From the NCBI RefSeq assembly GCF_000382885.1, contig NZ_CAVK010000123.1, positions 1-64,000 of the forward strand: 64,000 bases of DNA, in the 5' to 3' direction. Under the pieces are notes generated by a model that saw only the letters and a program-made list of their open reading frames with translations, was not told the DNA's origin and searched no databases. The stretch's first letter is position 1. Each line of letters starts with the position of its first letter. Shown here piece by piece: positions 1 through 8,922 of the stretch. The position numbers were made by a program, and so were the translations under genes. The DNA is from Sphingobium indicum BiD32 (lineage in GTDB: Bacteria; Pseudomonadota; Alphaproteobacteria; Sphingomonadales; Sphingomonadaceae).

Positions 1-2
1 TC

Positions 3-407
3 TATTATGTCGGCCCGGTCGATCCGGTCGGCGACGAAGTGGTCGGCCCCGCCGGTCCCACCACCGCGACCCGCATGGACAGCTTCATGGACATGATGCT
101 GGAACAGGGTCTGCTCGGCTGCGTCGGCAAGGCCGAACGCGGGGTCGCCGCGACGAAAGCCATCGCCAAGCATAAGAGCGCCTATTTGATGGCGGTCGGC
201 GGCGCGGCCTATCTTGTCGCCCGTGCGATCAAGGGTGCCAAGGTCGTGGGCTTTGAGGATCTGGGCATGGAAGCGATCTACGAGTTCGATGTGCAGGACA
301 TGCCGGTGACCGTCGCGGTCGATAGCGAAGGCCAGAATGTCCACTACCTCGCCCCACTGGTCTGGCAGGAAAAGATCAAGCGCGAAGGACTGCTGGAGGG
401 CGTGTGA
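3..407 (+). CDS. Fumarate hydratase class I, C-terminal part (partial)
   Basis: This reading frame is open from the left edge of the window, so only the C-terminal 134 residues are visible. The fragment carries the class I (iron-sulfur) fumarase beta-domain signature: a GPAGPTTATRMD stretch near the start, then LLGCVGKAERG, and an AAYLVARAIK segment further on. The enzyme interconverts fumarate and malate in the TCA cycle in the cytoplasm. The related tartrate dehydratase beta subunit shares this fold, but the TTATRMD and VGKAERG context fits single-chain fumarase better. The conserved iron-sulfur cysteines would lie outside the window. A strong hairpin terminator follows the stop codon by 9 bases. 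Confidence 0.9.
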   Translation, partial: YYVGPVDPVGDEVVGPAGPTTATRMDSFMDMMLEQGLLGCVGKAERGVAATKAIAKHKSAYLMAVGGAAYLVARAIKGAKVVGFEDLGMEAIYEFDVQDMPVTVAVDSEGQNVHYLAPLVWQEKIKREGLLEGV

Positions 408-415
408 GTTTCCGA

Positions 416-446
416 TCCTCCCCAGGCTTGCCTGGGGAGGATTTTG
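416..446 (+). terminator. Rho-independent terminator after fumarase
   Basis: A perfect 11-bp inverted repeat (416-426 with 431-441) has a 4-base loop and is followed by four T residues. It lies 9 bases after the fumarase stop. Its TCCTCCCC/GGGGAGGA arms recur in hairpins near 22,126 and 56,268. Confidence 0.85.
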
Positions 447-529
447 TAATCGCACCAACCTGCGTTAATCGCCCGGAACCCCGGCTCCTGCCCGGCATTG
501 TCTCGGCACCTTTTGCCGGAGCATCGCCC

Positions 530-763
530 ATGTCATTTACCCAACTCGATCCACCCCTTCCCGTCCATATCGAGGGCAAGGGGAAGGGTTATGCTCTGGC
601 CGTCATAGATTATGGGCAGGAACATAATCTGATCTGGGTGACGGGCCTGTCCGACAGTGGCGAAATCTGGTGCGCGCCCAATCCGCTGGTGCGGCTGGAG
701 GCGAACTGGACGATGGGACGCGACTGGGCGCGCCATGGGCTGCCCGGTATCAAACCCAGCTAA
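530..763 (+). CDS. Small conserved hypothetical protein
   Basis: This encodes 77 residues starting MSFTQLDPP. The frame is open upstream to 404, but that extension would run through the fumarase terminator hairpin, so the ATG at 530 is preferred. The protein is soluble, with no signal peptide or membrane segment. It contains an HNLIWVTGLSDSGEIWCAPN stretch that looks like a compact beta-rich domain. I do not recognise a characterised family. The downstream gene begins 51 bases later on the same strand. Function unknown. Confidence 0.6.
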   Translation: MSFTQLDPPLPVHIEGKGKGYALAVIDYGQEHNLIWVTGLSDSGEIWCAPNPLVRLEANWTMGRDWARHGLPGIKPS

Positions 764-814
764 GCGCAAACAACTGTCTGGCAAGCGTCATACACCGCTG
801 TTATCCTGTTCCCC

Positions 815-1870
815 ATGACGGGGGAAATCGACGCGGCGGGGGACGCTATCACCGGAGGCATGATCGCACGCGCGGTCGAACCGGGCCATGGCGAATCTCA
901 GCATGAAGGCCACGGCACCTGCCTCAATTGCGGCGCACCGCTGGCGGGTGCCTATTGCGCGCAATGCGGGCAGGCGGCGCATGTCCATCGCAGTTTCGGT
1001 GCGATCGGCCACGATCTGGCCCATGGCGTGCTCCATTTTGAAGGCAAGATATTCAGGACATTGCCCGAACTTGCGTTGCGGCCGGGCAGGCTGACGCGAC
1101 GCTATATCCATGGTGAGCGCGCGAAATTCGTGTCGCCCTTTGCCCTGTTCCTGTTCACCGCCTTCCTGATGTACGCCATCTTCTCGCTGACCAGCGGCCA
1201 TGGTGCCAGTGCGGGCAAGATGGTGCAGATGGATGATGGCGCGATCGCCGAGCTGCGCGCCGAAGAGGCGAAGGCGGACGCGCAGATCGCTAAGATAGAG
1301 ACGCAGTTGAACGCGCCCGGCCTGACTCCGGCGCAGCGCGCGACGCTGAACGAGGATCTGGGCGAGGCGCGCGAGGAGCGAAAGGGCATTTCGCTCGCCG
1401 CCAACATGACCGAGACTCTGCGCGGTGAGGGCATGAATGGCGGGGTCGCCGCCACGGTGGGCGAGGTCGTCAGCGCCGCAGCGAAAGACCCGGAACTGGC
1501 CTATTACAAGCTCAAGGCCAATGCCTATAAATTCTCCTGGGCGTTGATCCTGTTTTCGATGCCGTTCGTGTGGCTGCTCTTTCCGTTCAGCCGCCGCTTC
1601 AAAATGTACGATCATGCGATCTATGTGACCTATTCGATCGCCTTCATGTCCTTGCTCTTTTCGCTGTCGATGCTCCTGTCAGCGCTGCATGTCACCGCCG
1701 GGCTGGTGACGACTGTGCTGCTGCTCTATGCGGCCTGGCACATGTACCGGCAGATGAAGGATGCCTACAGCCTGTCGCGCTTTGGTGCGCTGTGGCGGCT
1801 GCCCTTGCTCTATATGTTCGCCTGCCTCGCGCTGGCGCTGTTCTTCACCATGCTGGTGATGATGGGGTGA
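815..1870 (+). CDS. DUF3667-type zinc-ribbon membrane protein
   Basis: This is a 351-residue protein. Near the N terminus is a zinc ribbon with two CxxC pairs (Cys36/39 and Cys48/51, in CLNCG and CAQCG). It is followed by the HRSFGAIGHDL and LRPGRLTRRYIHGERAKFVSPF motifs typical of DUF3667. Hydrophobic segments follow at about 110-125, and a cluster of three or four lies in the last 120 residues. The middle, about 140-220, is charged and probably helical or coiled. DUF3667 proteins are inner-membrane proteins of unknown function common in sphingomonads and Bacteroidota. The ATG at 815 is the first plausible start. A second Met at residue 16 is possible. Confidence 0.75.
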   Translation: MTGEIDAAGDAITGGMIARAVEPGHGESQHEGHGTCLNCGAPLAGAYCAQCGQAAHVHRSFGAIGHDLAHGVLHFEGKIFRTLPELALRPGRLTRRYIHGERAKFVSPFALFLFTAFLMYAIFSLTSGHGASAGKMVQMDDGAIAELRAEEAKADAQIAKIETQLNAPGLTPAQRATLNEDLGEAREERKGISLAANMTETLRGEGMNGGVAATVGEVVSAAAKDPELAYYKLKANAYKFSWALILFSMPFVWLLFPFSRRFKMYDHAIYVTYSIAFMSLLFSLSMLLSALHVTAGLVTTVLLLYAAWHMYRQMKDAYSLSRFGALWRLPLLYMFACLALALFFTMLVMMG

Positions 1871-1900
1871 CGCACGGCGGCAAGCGGCTATAGCGGCGCG

Positions 1901-2818
1901 ATGATTACATCCCCGATCTGGCTGCCCGCAACGCTGATGGCTGGCGGCGTGCAGGCGTGGCGCACCGCCGTCCAGCGGCGGGTAAGCCACAGCCTGTCGC
2001 TCAACGCCGCGGGACTGGTGCGCTATCTTTACGGGCTTCCCTTCGCGCTGCTGCTGCTGGGCGGATACCGGCTGGCCTTTCCCGCCGCCCTTCCCTCCGT
2101 CGGCCCGTTGTTCCTGCTCTTCTGCATTGGTGGCGGGCTGGCGCAGATCATCGCCACCAACCTGTTGATCCTGGCGTTCGGGCATCGCAATTTCGTCGTC
2201 GGCACGGCCTATTCCAAGACCGAAGCGGTGCAGGGCGCGCTCCTGTCCTTCCTCTTGATGGGGGAGCGATTGTCGCCGTTCGCCTGGGCCGGTATCGGCT
2301 GCGGCGTGGTTGGCGTGATGCTGCTGTCGACCGGGGGCAAGCGTATGGGCGTGATGGATTTTGTCCGCGCGCTGGGCCAGCCCGCCGCACTGTGCGGCAT
2401 CGCGTCGGGCTTTTTCTTTGCGCTGACCGCGATCGGAATCCGTCGCGCGACGCAACAGGTGGAAACGGGCGATCCGATCCTGGCGGCGCTGATCGTGCTG
2501 GCGGTTACGGTCGCGCTCCAGACCGTGATGCAGGGCGGCTGGCTGCTGGCACGCGAACCGGGGGAGATGCGGCGCGTGTTCGCAACCTGGCGGGTATCGG
2601 GACAGGTCGGGATGCTATCGGCCCTTGGGTCGGCTTGCTGGTTCACCGGCTTTGCCACCGCGCCGGTAGCGCTAGTGCGGATCGTTGGCCAGATTGAGGT
2701 CGCCTTCACCATGGGTTTTGCGCATTTTTACCTCAAGGAACAGATACAAGGCAGTGAGGCGATCGGGCTGCTGCTGGTCGTGACCGGCGTGGTGCTGGCG
2801 CTGGCCGGATCGCTCTGA
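1901..2818 (+). CDS. EamA/DMT-family transporter
   Basis: This is a 305-residue, very hydrophobic protein with about ten predicted transmembrane helices in two internally similar halves, the layout of drug/metabolite transporters. The halves end in [25 protein letters not shown] and in [25 protein letters not shown], the usual EamA closing motifs. Such proteins export amino acids, metabolites or drugs across the inner membrane, but the substrate cannot be read from sequence. The gene starts 30 bases after the DUF3667 gene on the same strand. No strong ribosome binding site precedes the ATG. Confidence 0.8.
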   Translation: MITSPIWLPATLMAGGVQAWRTAVQRRVSHSLSLNAAGLVRYLYGLPFALLLLGGYRLAFPAALPSVGPLFLLFCIGGGLAQIIATNLLILAFGHRNFVVGTAYSKTEAVQGALLSFLLMGERLSPFAWAGIGCGVVGVMLLSTGGKRMGVMDFVRALGQPAALCGIASGFFFALTAIGIRRATQQVETGDPILAALIVLAVTVALQTVMQGGWLLAREPGEMRRVFATWRVSGQVGMLSALGSACWFTGFATAPVALVRIVGQIEVAFTMGFAHFYLKEQIQGSEAIGLLLVVTGVVLALAGSL

Positions 2819-2864
2819 GGCGTCGCTAATCTTTCCTTTACCATGTTGGATTAGCCCTCGATCC

Positions 2865-4268
2865 GTGGGTAGCGAAGCAAAATCCGAGACCGTCGCACGA
2901 GCGGTGATGAAAGTGGCCAAATTGTCGGGCGACTTGGGCATTCGCACGCTCGATTTGCAGGCAGACATTAGCGAACTGGCCGACCGCGTGACGCAGCAGG
3001 CGCGCACGATCGAGGCGATCAGCGGCGCCGCGTCGCAACTGTCGCGCGATGGCGAAAGCGTGGCGAATGCCGGGCAGGACGCGCGTGCCAAGGCGATTGC
3101 CGCCCGCGCCATTATCGACGATTCGGGGCGGCAATTGTCCGCCGCCAACCATGTGTTCGTCGACCTGATCGATCAGGTCAGCCGCATCCATGATCGGCTG
3201 GACGGCTTTGGCGAGGCGCTCAGGACCGTCGCGCATGTCACCAACATGATCAGCGGCATTGCCCGCCAGACCAATTTGCTCGCGCTCAACGCCACGATCG
3301 AGGCGGCACGGGCGGGTGACGCCGGGCGCGGCTTTGCCGTGGTCGCGGCGGAAGTGAAGAAGCTGGCGCAGGAAACTGGCGCGGCAACGCACACGATCGA
3401 ACAGTCGATCGCGGCGCTGACCGGCGAGGCGGGCGGGATGCTGGACAGCATCAACCGCGGCGCGCAGACGGCGCGCACCGCGCAATCGGACACGCGCAAC
3501 ATCGAAACGCTGGTCGAGCGGCTCGGCACGCTGATGCTGGACCTGTCGAGCAACAGCGAAGGCGTGGCGGAACGGATCGCGTCGATCGTAGGATCGGCAG
3601 GCGAAATTCGCACCGGGCTTGGCGCGCTGGCCAGTACGTCGGCAGACAATGCGGGCGGATTGCAGCGTCTGTCGGGCCGCGTATCGACCGCCAGCGAAGA
3701 TACCAACATGCTGCTGCAATATCTGGCCGAAAGCGGGGTCGCCATCCCCGATTCGCCCTATATCAGTTTCAGCCTGGAATCGGCCGAGATCGTCAGCCGC
3801 GCGATCGAGGAAGCGATCGACCGGGGGCAGGTCAGCGAGGCCGCGATCTTCAGCGACCATCCGGTGCCGATCGCCGGCACCAATCCGCCACAATATCGCC
3901 ATGCCGTACAGGATGTGATGCTGCCTGCCGCGCGTGCGCAGCAGGACAAGGCGCGCGCCTTTACGGGATTGTTCGGCATGACCTTTACCGACCGCAACGC
4001 CTTTGGCGCGATCGCCATGCCCGAACGCGCCCATCCGCAGCGGCCCGGCGACGACAAATGGAATGCGGAATATTCGCGCCAGGGGCTGATCTTCGATTTC
4101 CCCGACACACGCGAACAATGCCGCATCACCCAGCCCTTCTGCATCAAGGCCTATCGCCGCCTGACGGCCGCTGGTGACGTGATCCTGCTCAAACAGGTGA
4201 TCGCGTCGATCCATGTTAAGGGTCGGCACTGGGGCATACTCCAGATGGCCTATCAGGATCAGGGCTGA
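2865..4268 (+). CDS. Soluble methyl-accepting chemotaxis protein with C-terminal sensor
   Basis: This is a 467-residue chemoreceptor-like protein that starts with GTG; an ATG at 2907 is an alternative. Residues about 30-290 form the long helical signalling domain, with the conserved tip at about 129-165 ([20 protein letters not shown]) that binds CheA and CheW. There is no transmembrane segment or signal peptide, so the receptor should be cytoplasmic. The C-terminal ~165 residues are a separate domain ending in a [13 protein letters not shown] segment, which resembles the closing strand of Cache-type sensor domains. The order is therefore reversed, with signalling first and sensing second. 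No other chemotaxis genes are adjacent. The signalling assignment is firm; the sensor fold is inferred. Confidence 0.85.
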   Translation: MGSEAKSETVARAVMKVAKLSGDLGIRTLDLQADISELADRVTQQARTIEAISGAASQLSRDGESVANAGQDARAKAIAARAIIDDSGRQLSAANHVFVDLIDQVSRIHDRLDGFGEALRTVAHVTNMISGIARQTNLLALNATIEAARAGDAGRGFAVVAAEVKKLAQETGAATHTIEQSIAALTGEAGGMLDSINRGAQTARTAQSDTRNIETLVERLGTLMLDLSSNSEGVAERIASIVGSAGEIRTGLGALASTSADNAGGLQRLSGRVSTASEDTNMLLQYLAESGVAIPDSPYISFSLESAEIVSRAIEEAIDRGQVSEAAIFSDHPVPIAGTNPPQYRHAVQDVMLPAARAQQDKARAFTGLFGMTFTDRNAFGAIAMPERAHPQRPGDDKWNAEYSRQGLIFDFPDTREQCRITQPFCIKAYRRLTAAGDVILLKQVIASIHVKGRHWGILQMAYQDQG

Positions 4269-4480
4269 TGAGCCGACTATAGGGTCGTGCGCCCGATATG
4301 ATCTGTTTCCAACAACAGCATCCTTTGACCGAAAAGCTCCGTTTTGTGGCGATCCCGCCGCCATGCGCCCCGTTTCATCCTGCTCCACGATGAACGGGCG
4401 GTTTTGTATCGTTCATGCAACATCCTTTATCGTCGGTGGTTCTGATATTTAAGATTGCACCCAAGCGAAGGATCCCGCCC

Positions 4481-5047
4481 ATGACGTTCACTTTCAGACA
4501 GGCCATCGCCGCCCTGTCGCTCGGCGCGATGACGCTGACCGGGCTTGCGGCCACCCCCGCCTTTGCACAGCCGGGACGCGACAATCGCGAACGGCGCGAT
4601 GATCGCCAGGATCGACGTGCAGACCGCCGCGATGATCGGCAGGAGCGTCGCGCCGACCGTCGGGATGATCGCCGCGACTGGCGCCAGGATCGCCGGGTCG
4701 ACCGCCGCGTCACTTACCGCCAGCCCGGCCGCCCGGTGTACAGCTATGACTGGAACCGCCCCGATCCGCGCTATGGCCGCAGCTATCGGCCCGACCGCTA
4801 TTATCGCAGCGGGTATCAGCCGATCCGCGTCGATCGCCGCACTCGCATCTATCGCGGTTATGACGACCGCTATTATTGCCGCCGTTCGGACGGCACCACT
4901 GGCCTGATCGTCGGCGCTGCGCTGGGCGGCCTGCTCGGAAGCCAGATCGACCGTGGCCAGTCCAATGTCGCGGGTATCTTGATCGGCGGCGGCGCAGGCG
5001 CGTTGCTGGGCCGTGAAATCGACCGCGGCAGCCTGAACTGCCGCTAG
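4481..5047 (+). CDS. Glycine-zipper periplasmic or outer-membrane protein
   Basis: This encodes 188 residues starting MTFTFRQAIAALSLG. A signal peptide ends near TPAFAQ. The next ~50 residues are a run of Arg/Asp repeats of the RRDDRQ type. A Tyr/Arg-rich middle follows, then a C-terminal glycine-zipper segment, GLIVGAALGGLLG followed by AGILIGGGAGALLG, like the 17-kDa surface antigen family (Rick_17kDa_Anti). The frame is open to 4415, but the signal peptide fixes the start at 4481. A cell-envelope structural or stress role is likely. No lipobox cysteine follows the signal peptide. Highly charged repeats of this kind are common in sphingomonads. Confidence 0.75.
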   Translation: MTFTFRQAIAALSLGAMTLTGLAATPAFAQPGRDNRERRDDRQDRRADRRDDRQERRADRRDDRRDWRQDRRVDRRVTYRQPGRPVYSYDWNRPDPRYGRSYRPDRYYRSGYQPIRVDRRTRIYRGYDDRYYCRRSDGTTGLIVGAALGGLLGSQIDRGQSNVAGILIGGGAGALLGREIDRGSLNCR

Positions 5048-5055
5048 GATAAATG

Positions 5056-5085
5056 AAGGGGCGGGCGGTTAGCGTCCGCCCCTTT
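5056..5085. terminator. Bidirectional hairpin between convergent genes
   Basis: A 9-bp inverted repeat (5056-5064 with 5076-5084) sits exactly between the glycine-zipper gene and the convergent nuclease gene, touching the nuclease stop codon. It has a short T tract on the plus side. Confidence 0.65.
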
Positions 5086-5606
5086 CAGCACCAACTCCGT
5101 CTGGCACCGTCCCATTCGCGCGCCAGCCCCTCGGCCACCAGCATCCCGCCGATCGATTCGCCCCCGCGTGTCACCACCCGCAGCGCCCGGCCATAGCGGT
5201 CGGTGTCACGGTCGCCGCTCTCCAGCGAAAAGGCGCCCTCATTCATCAATACCTGCAACCGCTCCGTCGCCCGCGCGCCCAGTGCGCCCTCGGCGGCGCA
5301 GCGCGGCCCGTGGGTTTCGGGCGTGTCGATATCGGCAATCCGGTATTTTTCGCCGCTGAACCAGAATGTATCGCCATCCACGACGCAATTGACCCCGCCG
5401 CCGCTATGGCAAAAACCAAATTGCGCCGATAGCGTATCGGCAGGCACGCTCTGCCGCGGCATCTCCATCGGCGGCCATGCCCCCCGCTCCATCCACACCG
5501 GCCCATACCAGCCGAGCAGCAGCCCCAGGCACAGCGCATAGATGAGCGCCGGGCCACCAAAGCCCGCACTGCGCCGTTGTGCTCGTCCATATCTCTGTCT
5601 CGCCAT
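5085..5606 (-). CDS. Thermonuclease-family (SNase-like) protein
   Basis: This is a 173-residue staphylococcal-nuclease-fold protein. An N-terminal hydrophobic segment (LIYALCLGLLLGWYGPVW) would act as a membrane anchor or uncleaved signal, placing the nuclease domain in the periplasm. The family motifs VDGDTF, IADIDTPET and DRYGRAL are present, including the acidic calcium-binding and catalytic Arg/Asp positions. It probably degrades nucleic acid outside the cytoplasm. The start is uncertain: ATGs at 5633 and 5627 are also in frame, and no clear ribosome binding site separates them. It is convergent with the upstream plus-strand gene. Confidence 0.8.
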   Translation of the reverse strand: MARQRYGRAQRRSAGFGGPALIYALCLGLLLGWYGPVWMERGAWPPMEMPRQSVPADTLSAQFGFCHSGGGVNCVVDGDTFWFSGEKYRIADIDTPETHGPRCAAEGALGARATERLQVLMNEGAFSLESGDRDTDRYGRALRVVTRGGESIGGMLVAEGLAREWDGARRSWC

Positions 5607-5757
5607 GCCGCCAGGATAGGCAGCCATTGGCAAACGGCGCGTTAAAGCCGGTCCATCGTCTCCCCGATCCGGCGCAGCTTCAATTTGACAGGTATCAATG
5701 ACGCGCCCGGCCCATGTGCCATGCTGACCTTGCCCTCATCCGAAACGGAGCCAGTCG

Positions 5758-6171
5758 ATGAACGCCGCTGCGCCGCCCAGTCCCTATGCCCGCATCGGCG
5801 GCGAACCGGTCGTCGCGGCGATCGTCAACCGCTTCTACGACCTGATCGAACAGGACAGCCTTTACGCTGATCTGCGCGCGCTCCATGCTGCCGATCTGGG
5901 ACCGGTGCGCCATGGCCTGACGCTGTTCCTGACCGGCTGGCTCGGTGGCCCGCGCGACTGGTTCGGGCGTGGCCAGTGCGTCATGTCGCTCCACCGGGCC
6001 TTCCCGATCACGCCCGCACTGGCCGATAACTGGGCGCTGGCGATGGCCTGCGCGATAGCGGGCCAGCAGGATATGGACCCTGCGATCGGTGATGCGATGG
6101 CACAGGCGCTGGGGCATATGGCGCGCGGCATGATCAATTTCGCGCTGGACGGCAGCAGCGCGGCGGCCTGA
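5758..6171 (+). CDS. glbO: Group II truncated haemoglobin
   Basis: This is a 137-residue globin of the 2-over-2 type. Key haem-pocket residues are visible: Tyr27 at B10 (NRFYDLI), the proximal His79 in SLHRAFPI, and Trp92 at G8 (NWALAM), which is characteristic of group II. The LTGWLGGP motif is also present. Group II globins bind oxygen tightly and protect against peroxide or nitric oxide. The usual GHP at the end of the E-F region is replaced by GQC. The gene stands alone between opposite-strand genes. The ATG at 5758 starts a normal-length protein. Confidence 0.88.
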   Translation: MNAAAPPSPYARIGGEPVVAAIVNRFYDLIEQDSLYADLRALHAADLGPVRHGLTLFLTGWLGGPRDWFGRGQCVMSLHRAFPITPALADNWALAMACAIAGQQDMDPAIGDAMAQALGHMARGMINFALDGSSAAA

Positions 6172-6180
6172 TCGACCGGA

Positions 6181-6468
6181 TCAGTCCTCGGCGCGCTCCG
6201 CGCCGTCCTCATCATCCATCGACGGTTCCCCGACATAGGCGTCCATGTCGATCCGGCCGGACCGGTTCATGGCATGCATCGTGTCAACAAGGTCCGGCAC
6301 GTCATCGGGGATGATCTGCGCCGGATTGCTGTGTCCGCCATGTTCGCTTTCCTCGCTCAGGTCCGTGCTGCGCGCCCGTGCAGAGTCCGCCACGTCCTGC
6401 GCCTGCGTTCCCGCCTCGTTCTGTTCGCTATTGTCGTCGATATCATCATCGGGGATGGGGTGGGCCAT
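6181..6468 (-). CDS. Small acidic hypothetical protein
   Basis: This encodes 95 residues starting MAHPIPDDDI. The start is fixed by a good AGGAGAAC ribosome binding site 5-12 bases upstream; the longer open frame to 6597 has no such site. The protein is strongly acidic and low in hydrophobic residues, so it is probably disordered and soluble. It contains IIPDDVPDLVDTMHAMNRSGRIDMDAY, which looks like the only conserved block. It is convergent with the globin gene, with a 9-base gap. I do not recognise a characterised family. Confidence 0.65.
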   Translation of the reverse strand: MAHPIPDDDIDDNSEQNEAGTQAQDVADSARARSTDLSEESEHGGHSNPAQIIPDDVPDLVDTMHAMNRSGRIDMDAYVGEPSMDDEDGAERAED

Positions 6469-6614
6469 GGTCGTTCTCCTGTACAGCAGTGATCCCTCTC
6501 CAACGATCCGCATAGCCCGCTGTTCCTTGTCCTGCGCGCCGAAACCACTGGACAGCATCGGGCCAAGGGGGCAAGGGCGGGCACGATCCTTTCGCACTGC
6601 AGCAGGAATCCGTC

Positions 6615-6995
6615 ATGCCCCGCCAGCTTATTTCTTCCGGCTCGCCCTTTGAGGCGCAGGTCGGCTATTCCCGTGCCGTCGTCCAGGGCGACTGGTGCTT
6701 CGTCGCTGGCACCACCGGCACCGATCCCGAAACCAAGACCATGCCCGACAGCGTTGCCGATCAGGCCACCAACGCACTCAAGGTGATTGGCGGGGCGCTG
6801 GACGAGGCGGGCTTTTCCTTCGCCGACGTTGTGCGTGTCACTTATTATATCACTGACCCCGCCTATTGGGACGAACTGGGTCAGGCGACCGCGCCGGTGT
6901 TCGGCACGATCCGCCCTGCCGCCAGTTGCGTCGTGGCAGGGCTGATCAAGCCGAACATGAAAATCGAAATCGAAGTCACCGCTTTCAAAGGGTAA
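6615..6995 (+). CDS. RidA-family protein
   Basis: This is a 126-residue member of the YjgF/YER057c/UK114 family, normally trimeric and cytoplasmic. The family pattern is clear: GYSRAVVQGDWCFVAGTTG early, then VVRVTYYITD, and a C-terminal KIEIEVTAFKG strand. True RidA deaminates reactive enamines such as 2-aminoacrylate and needs an Arg in the CVEVARL segment. Here that segment reads CVVAGL, so the Arg is replaced by Gly and enamine deaminase activity is doubtful. It lies 6 bases upstream of the ArsC-like gene and probably shares its transcript with the two genes that follow. Confidence 0.85.
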   Translation: MPRQLISSGSPFEAQVGYSRAVVQGDWCFVAGTTGTDPETKTMPDSVADQATNALKVIGGALDEAGFSFADVVRVTYYITDPAYWDELGQATAPVFGTIRPAASCVVAGLIKPNMKIEIEVTAFKG

Positions 6996-7001
6996 GTCGC
7001 C

Positions 7002-7358
7002 ATGATCACGATGTACGGCATTAAAAATTGCGACACGATCAAGAAGGCGCGCAATTTCCTCGATAATGAGCGCGTGTCCTACAGCTTCCACGACTATAAG
7101 GTGTCGGGCGTGGACAAGGCCAAGCTGGAGGAATGGGTGATGGAGCATGGCTGGGAAACCATCCTCAACCGTTCCGGCACCACCTTCAAGGCGCTCGACG
7201 CCGGGGACAAGGCGCATATCGACGCGGACAAGGCGATCCTGCTGATGATGACCAACCCGTCGATGATCAAGCGGCCGATTCTGGACACGGGCAAGCAGAC
7301 CATCATAGGTTTCAAGGCAACGACCTATGAGAATGCGCTGGCAGGTGCCATAGCATGA
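7002..7358 (+). CDS. ArsC/Spx-family protein (YffB-like)
   Basis: This is a 118-residue thioredoxin-fold protein of the arsenate reductase/Spx superfamily. The active-site segment is GIKNCDTIKKARNFL with Cys10, and the downstream SMIKRPIL contributes the conserved Arg-Pro. This pattern matches YffB-like proteins, which may use glutathione; arsenate reduction is unproven. It is the second gene of a tight set: the RidA-like gene ends 6 bases upstream, and the glycerophosphodiesterase overlaps its stop codon by 4 bases (ATGA). Confidence 0.85.
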   Translation: MITMYGIKNCDTIKKARNFLDNERVSYSFHDYKVSGVDKAKLEEWVMEHGWETILNRSGTTFKALDAGDKAHIDADKAILLMMTNPSMIKRPILDTGKQTIIGFKATTYENALAGAIA

Positions 7359-8398
7359 GCGGGCGGCGCCTGATCCGCGCCTGCCTGACGCTTCTGTTCC
7401 TCCTTTTGCCGGTAGAGATCGCCATGGCCGAACCCTTGTTGATCGCCCATCGCGGGGCCAGCGGCGAGCGGCCCGAACATATACTGGCCTCCTACGAACG
7501 CGCGATCGACGCGGGCGCGGATTTTATCGAGCCGGATCTGGTCCTGACCAGGGACGGCGTGCTGGTCGCCCGGCACGAAAATGAAATCAGCGGCACGACC
7601 GACATTGCCGATCATCCCGAATTTGCCGATCGCAAGACGAGCAAGACGATCGACGGTCAGGCGGTGACCGGCTGGTTCACCGAAGATTTTACCCTGGCCG
7701 AACTGCGCACCCTGCGCGCGCGCGAACGGCTGCCCTTGCTGCGCCCCGCCAATACCCGCTTCAACAATCTCTACCTCATCCCGACATTCGAGGAGATATT
7801 GAAGCTGGTTCGCGCCAAGGAGGCCGAAGCCGGTCGCCGCATCGGCATCTATCCCGAAACCAAACATCCCGGCTATTTCGCCGGGATCGGGCTTCCGCAT
7901 CAGGCACCGATGCTCGCTCTGCTGGAACAATATGGTTATCTGACGGAGGTCGACCCGGTCTATATCCAGTCGTTCGAGGTCGGTAATCTTCAGGCGTTGC
8001 GCGCCGCCACCCGGTTGCGGCTGATCCAGTTGATCGACAGCACCGGCGGACCCGCCGACCGGCCGGACCTGACCTATGACGCGATGATGAGCGTGGAGGG
8101 GCTGCGCGCGATCGCCGACTATGCCGACGGCATCGGTCCTTCGACCAGCCGGGTGCTGGCGGACGATGGTGCCACCGCGCTGGTGGGGCAGGCGCATGAT
8201 GCCGGGCTACAGGTGCATATCTGGACGCTGCGAATGGAAAATTTCTTCCTGCCCGCCCAATATCAGCGCCCCGACGACGCGCAGGGCCGGGGCGACTTTG
8301 CGGGCTATGTCCGGGCGGTGGCCGCGACCGGGGTGGATGCGGTCTTTACCGATTTCCCTGCCCAGGCACGCACCGCGCTGGAGAAAGCCGCGCCTTGA
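7355..8398 (+). CDS. glpQ: Periplasmic glycerophosphodiester phosphodiesterase
   Basis: This is a 347-residue GDPD-family enzyme with an N-terminal signal peptide ending near EIAMA. The catalytic TIM-barrel residues are in place: His32-Arg33 (IAHRGASG), Glu59 and Asp61 (FIEPDL), and His74 (ARHE). The enzyme cleaves glycerophosphodiesters released from phospholipids into glycerol-3-phosphate and an alcohol. Its length and the NNLYLIPTFEEIL and YPETKHP motifs match periplasmic GlpQ rather than cytoplasmic UgpQ. It overlaps the ArsC-like gene by 4 bases, indicating translational coupling. Confidence 0.88.
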   Translation: MSGRRLIRACLTLLFLLLPVEIAMAEPLLIAHRGASGERPEHILASYERAIDAGADFIEPDLVLTRDGVLVARHENEISGTTDIADHPEFADRKTSKTIDGQAVTGWFTEDFTLAELRTLRARERLPLLRPANTRFNNLYLIPTFEEILKLVRAKEAEAGRRIGIYPETKHPGYFAGIGLPHQAPMLALLEQYGYLTEVDPVYIQSFEVGNLQALRAATRLRLIQLIDSTGGPADRPDLTYDAMMSVEGLRAIADYADGIGPSTSRVLADDGATALVGQAHDAGLQVHIWTLRMENFFLPAQYQRPDDAQGRGDFAGYVRAVAATGVDAVFTDFPAQARTALEKAAP

Positions 8399-8434
8399 CT
8401 TGTCAAACGCATCACCTGAGCGAATAACGCTAAT

Positions 8435-8863
8435 ATGCTGTCCCAAAAGACCCGTTATGCCATCCGCGCGCTCCAGCATCTCGCCGACCGCTATCGTCAG
8501 GGACCGGTGCCACTGAACGAGATTGCCACGCGCCAGAATATTCCAGGCAAATTCCTGACGGTGATCCTGTCCGAACTGTCGCGCGAAGGGCTGGTGGCGA
8601 CGCAGCGGGGAAGGGACGGGGGCTATTGGCTGGCGCTCGCCCCGGTCGACATCAGCTATGGCGACATTGTCCGCCTGACCCGCGGATCGCTCGCGCTCAC
8701 CCCCTGCGCCAGCCGCTTCGCGCATGAAAGCTGTACCAACTGCCTGCCCGAATCGGAATGTCGCCTGCACCGGGTGATGCTGCGCGTGCGCGACGAAACG
8801 GCGCGGGTGCTGGACGGCATCAGCCTGGCGGAACCCTTCGCGGCGCTGGACGAGGCAAACTAA
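8435..8863 (+). CDS. Rrf2-family transcriptional regulator
   Basis: This is a 142-residue Rrf2/IscR-type regulator. The N-terminal winged helix covers about residues 1-60 (LSQKTRYAIRALQHLA, then RGRDGGYWLA). A cysteine cluster at 91, 100, 103 and 109 resembles the iron-sulfur ligands of IscR and NsrR, although IscR uses three cysteines. It therefore probably senses iron-sulfur status, redox or nitric oxide. It ends 59 bases before a metallo-beta-lactamase-fold hydrolase on the same strand, which may be a target. No iron-sulfur assembly genes are in view. Confidence 0.85.
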   Translation: MLSQKTRYAIRALQHLADRYRQGPVPLNEIATRQNIPGKFLTVILSELSREGLVATQRGRDGGYWLALAPVDISYGDIVRLTRGSLALTPCASRFAHESCTNCLPESECRLHRVMLRVRDETARVLDGISLAEPFAALDEAN

Positions 8864-8922
8864 CCAGGCAGGGAGGTTCGCTTCCCCTTGCGTCCGTCCC
8901 GCCGCTTCGCCACATCGGGCGC

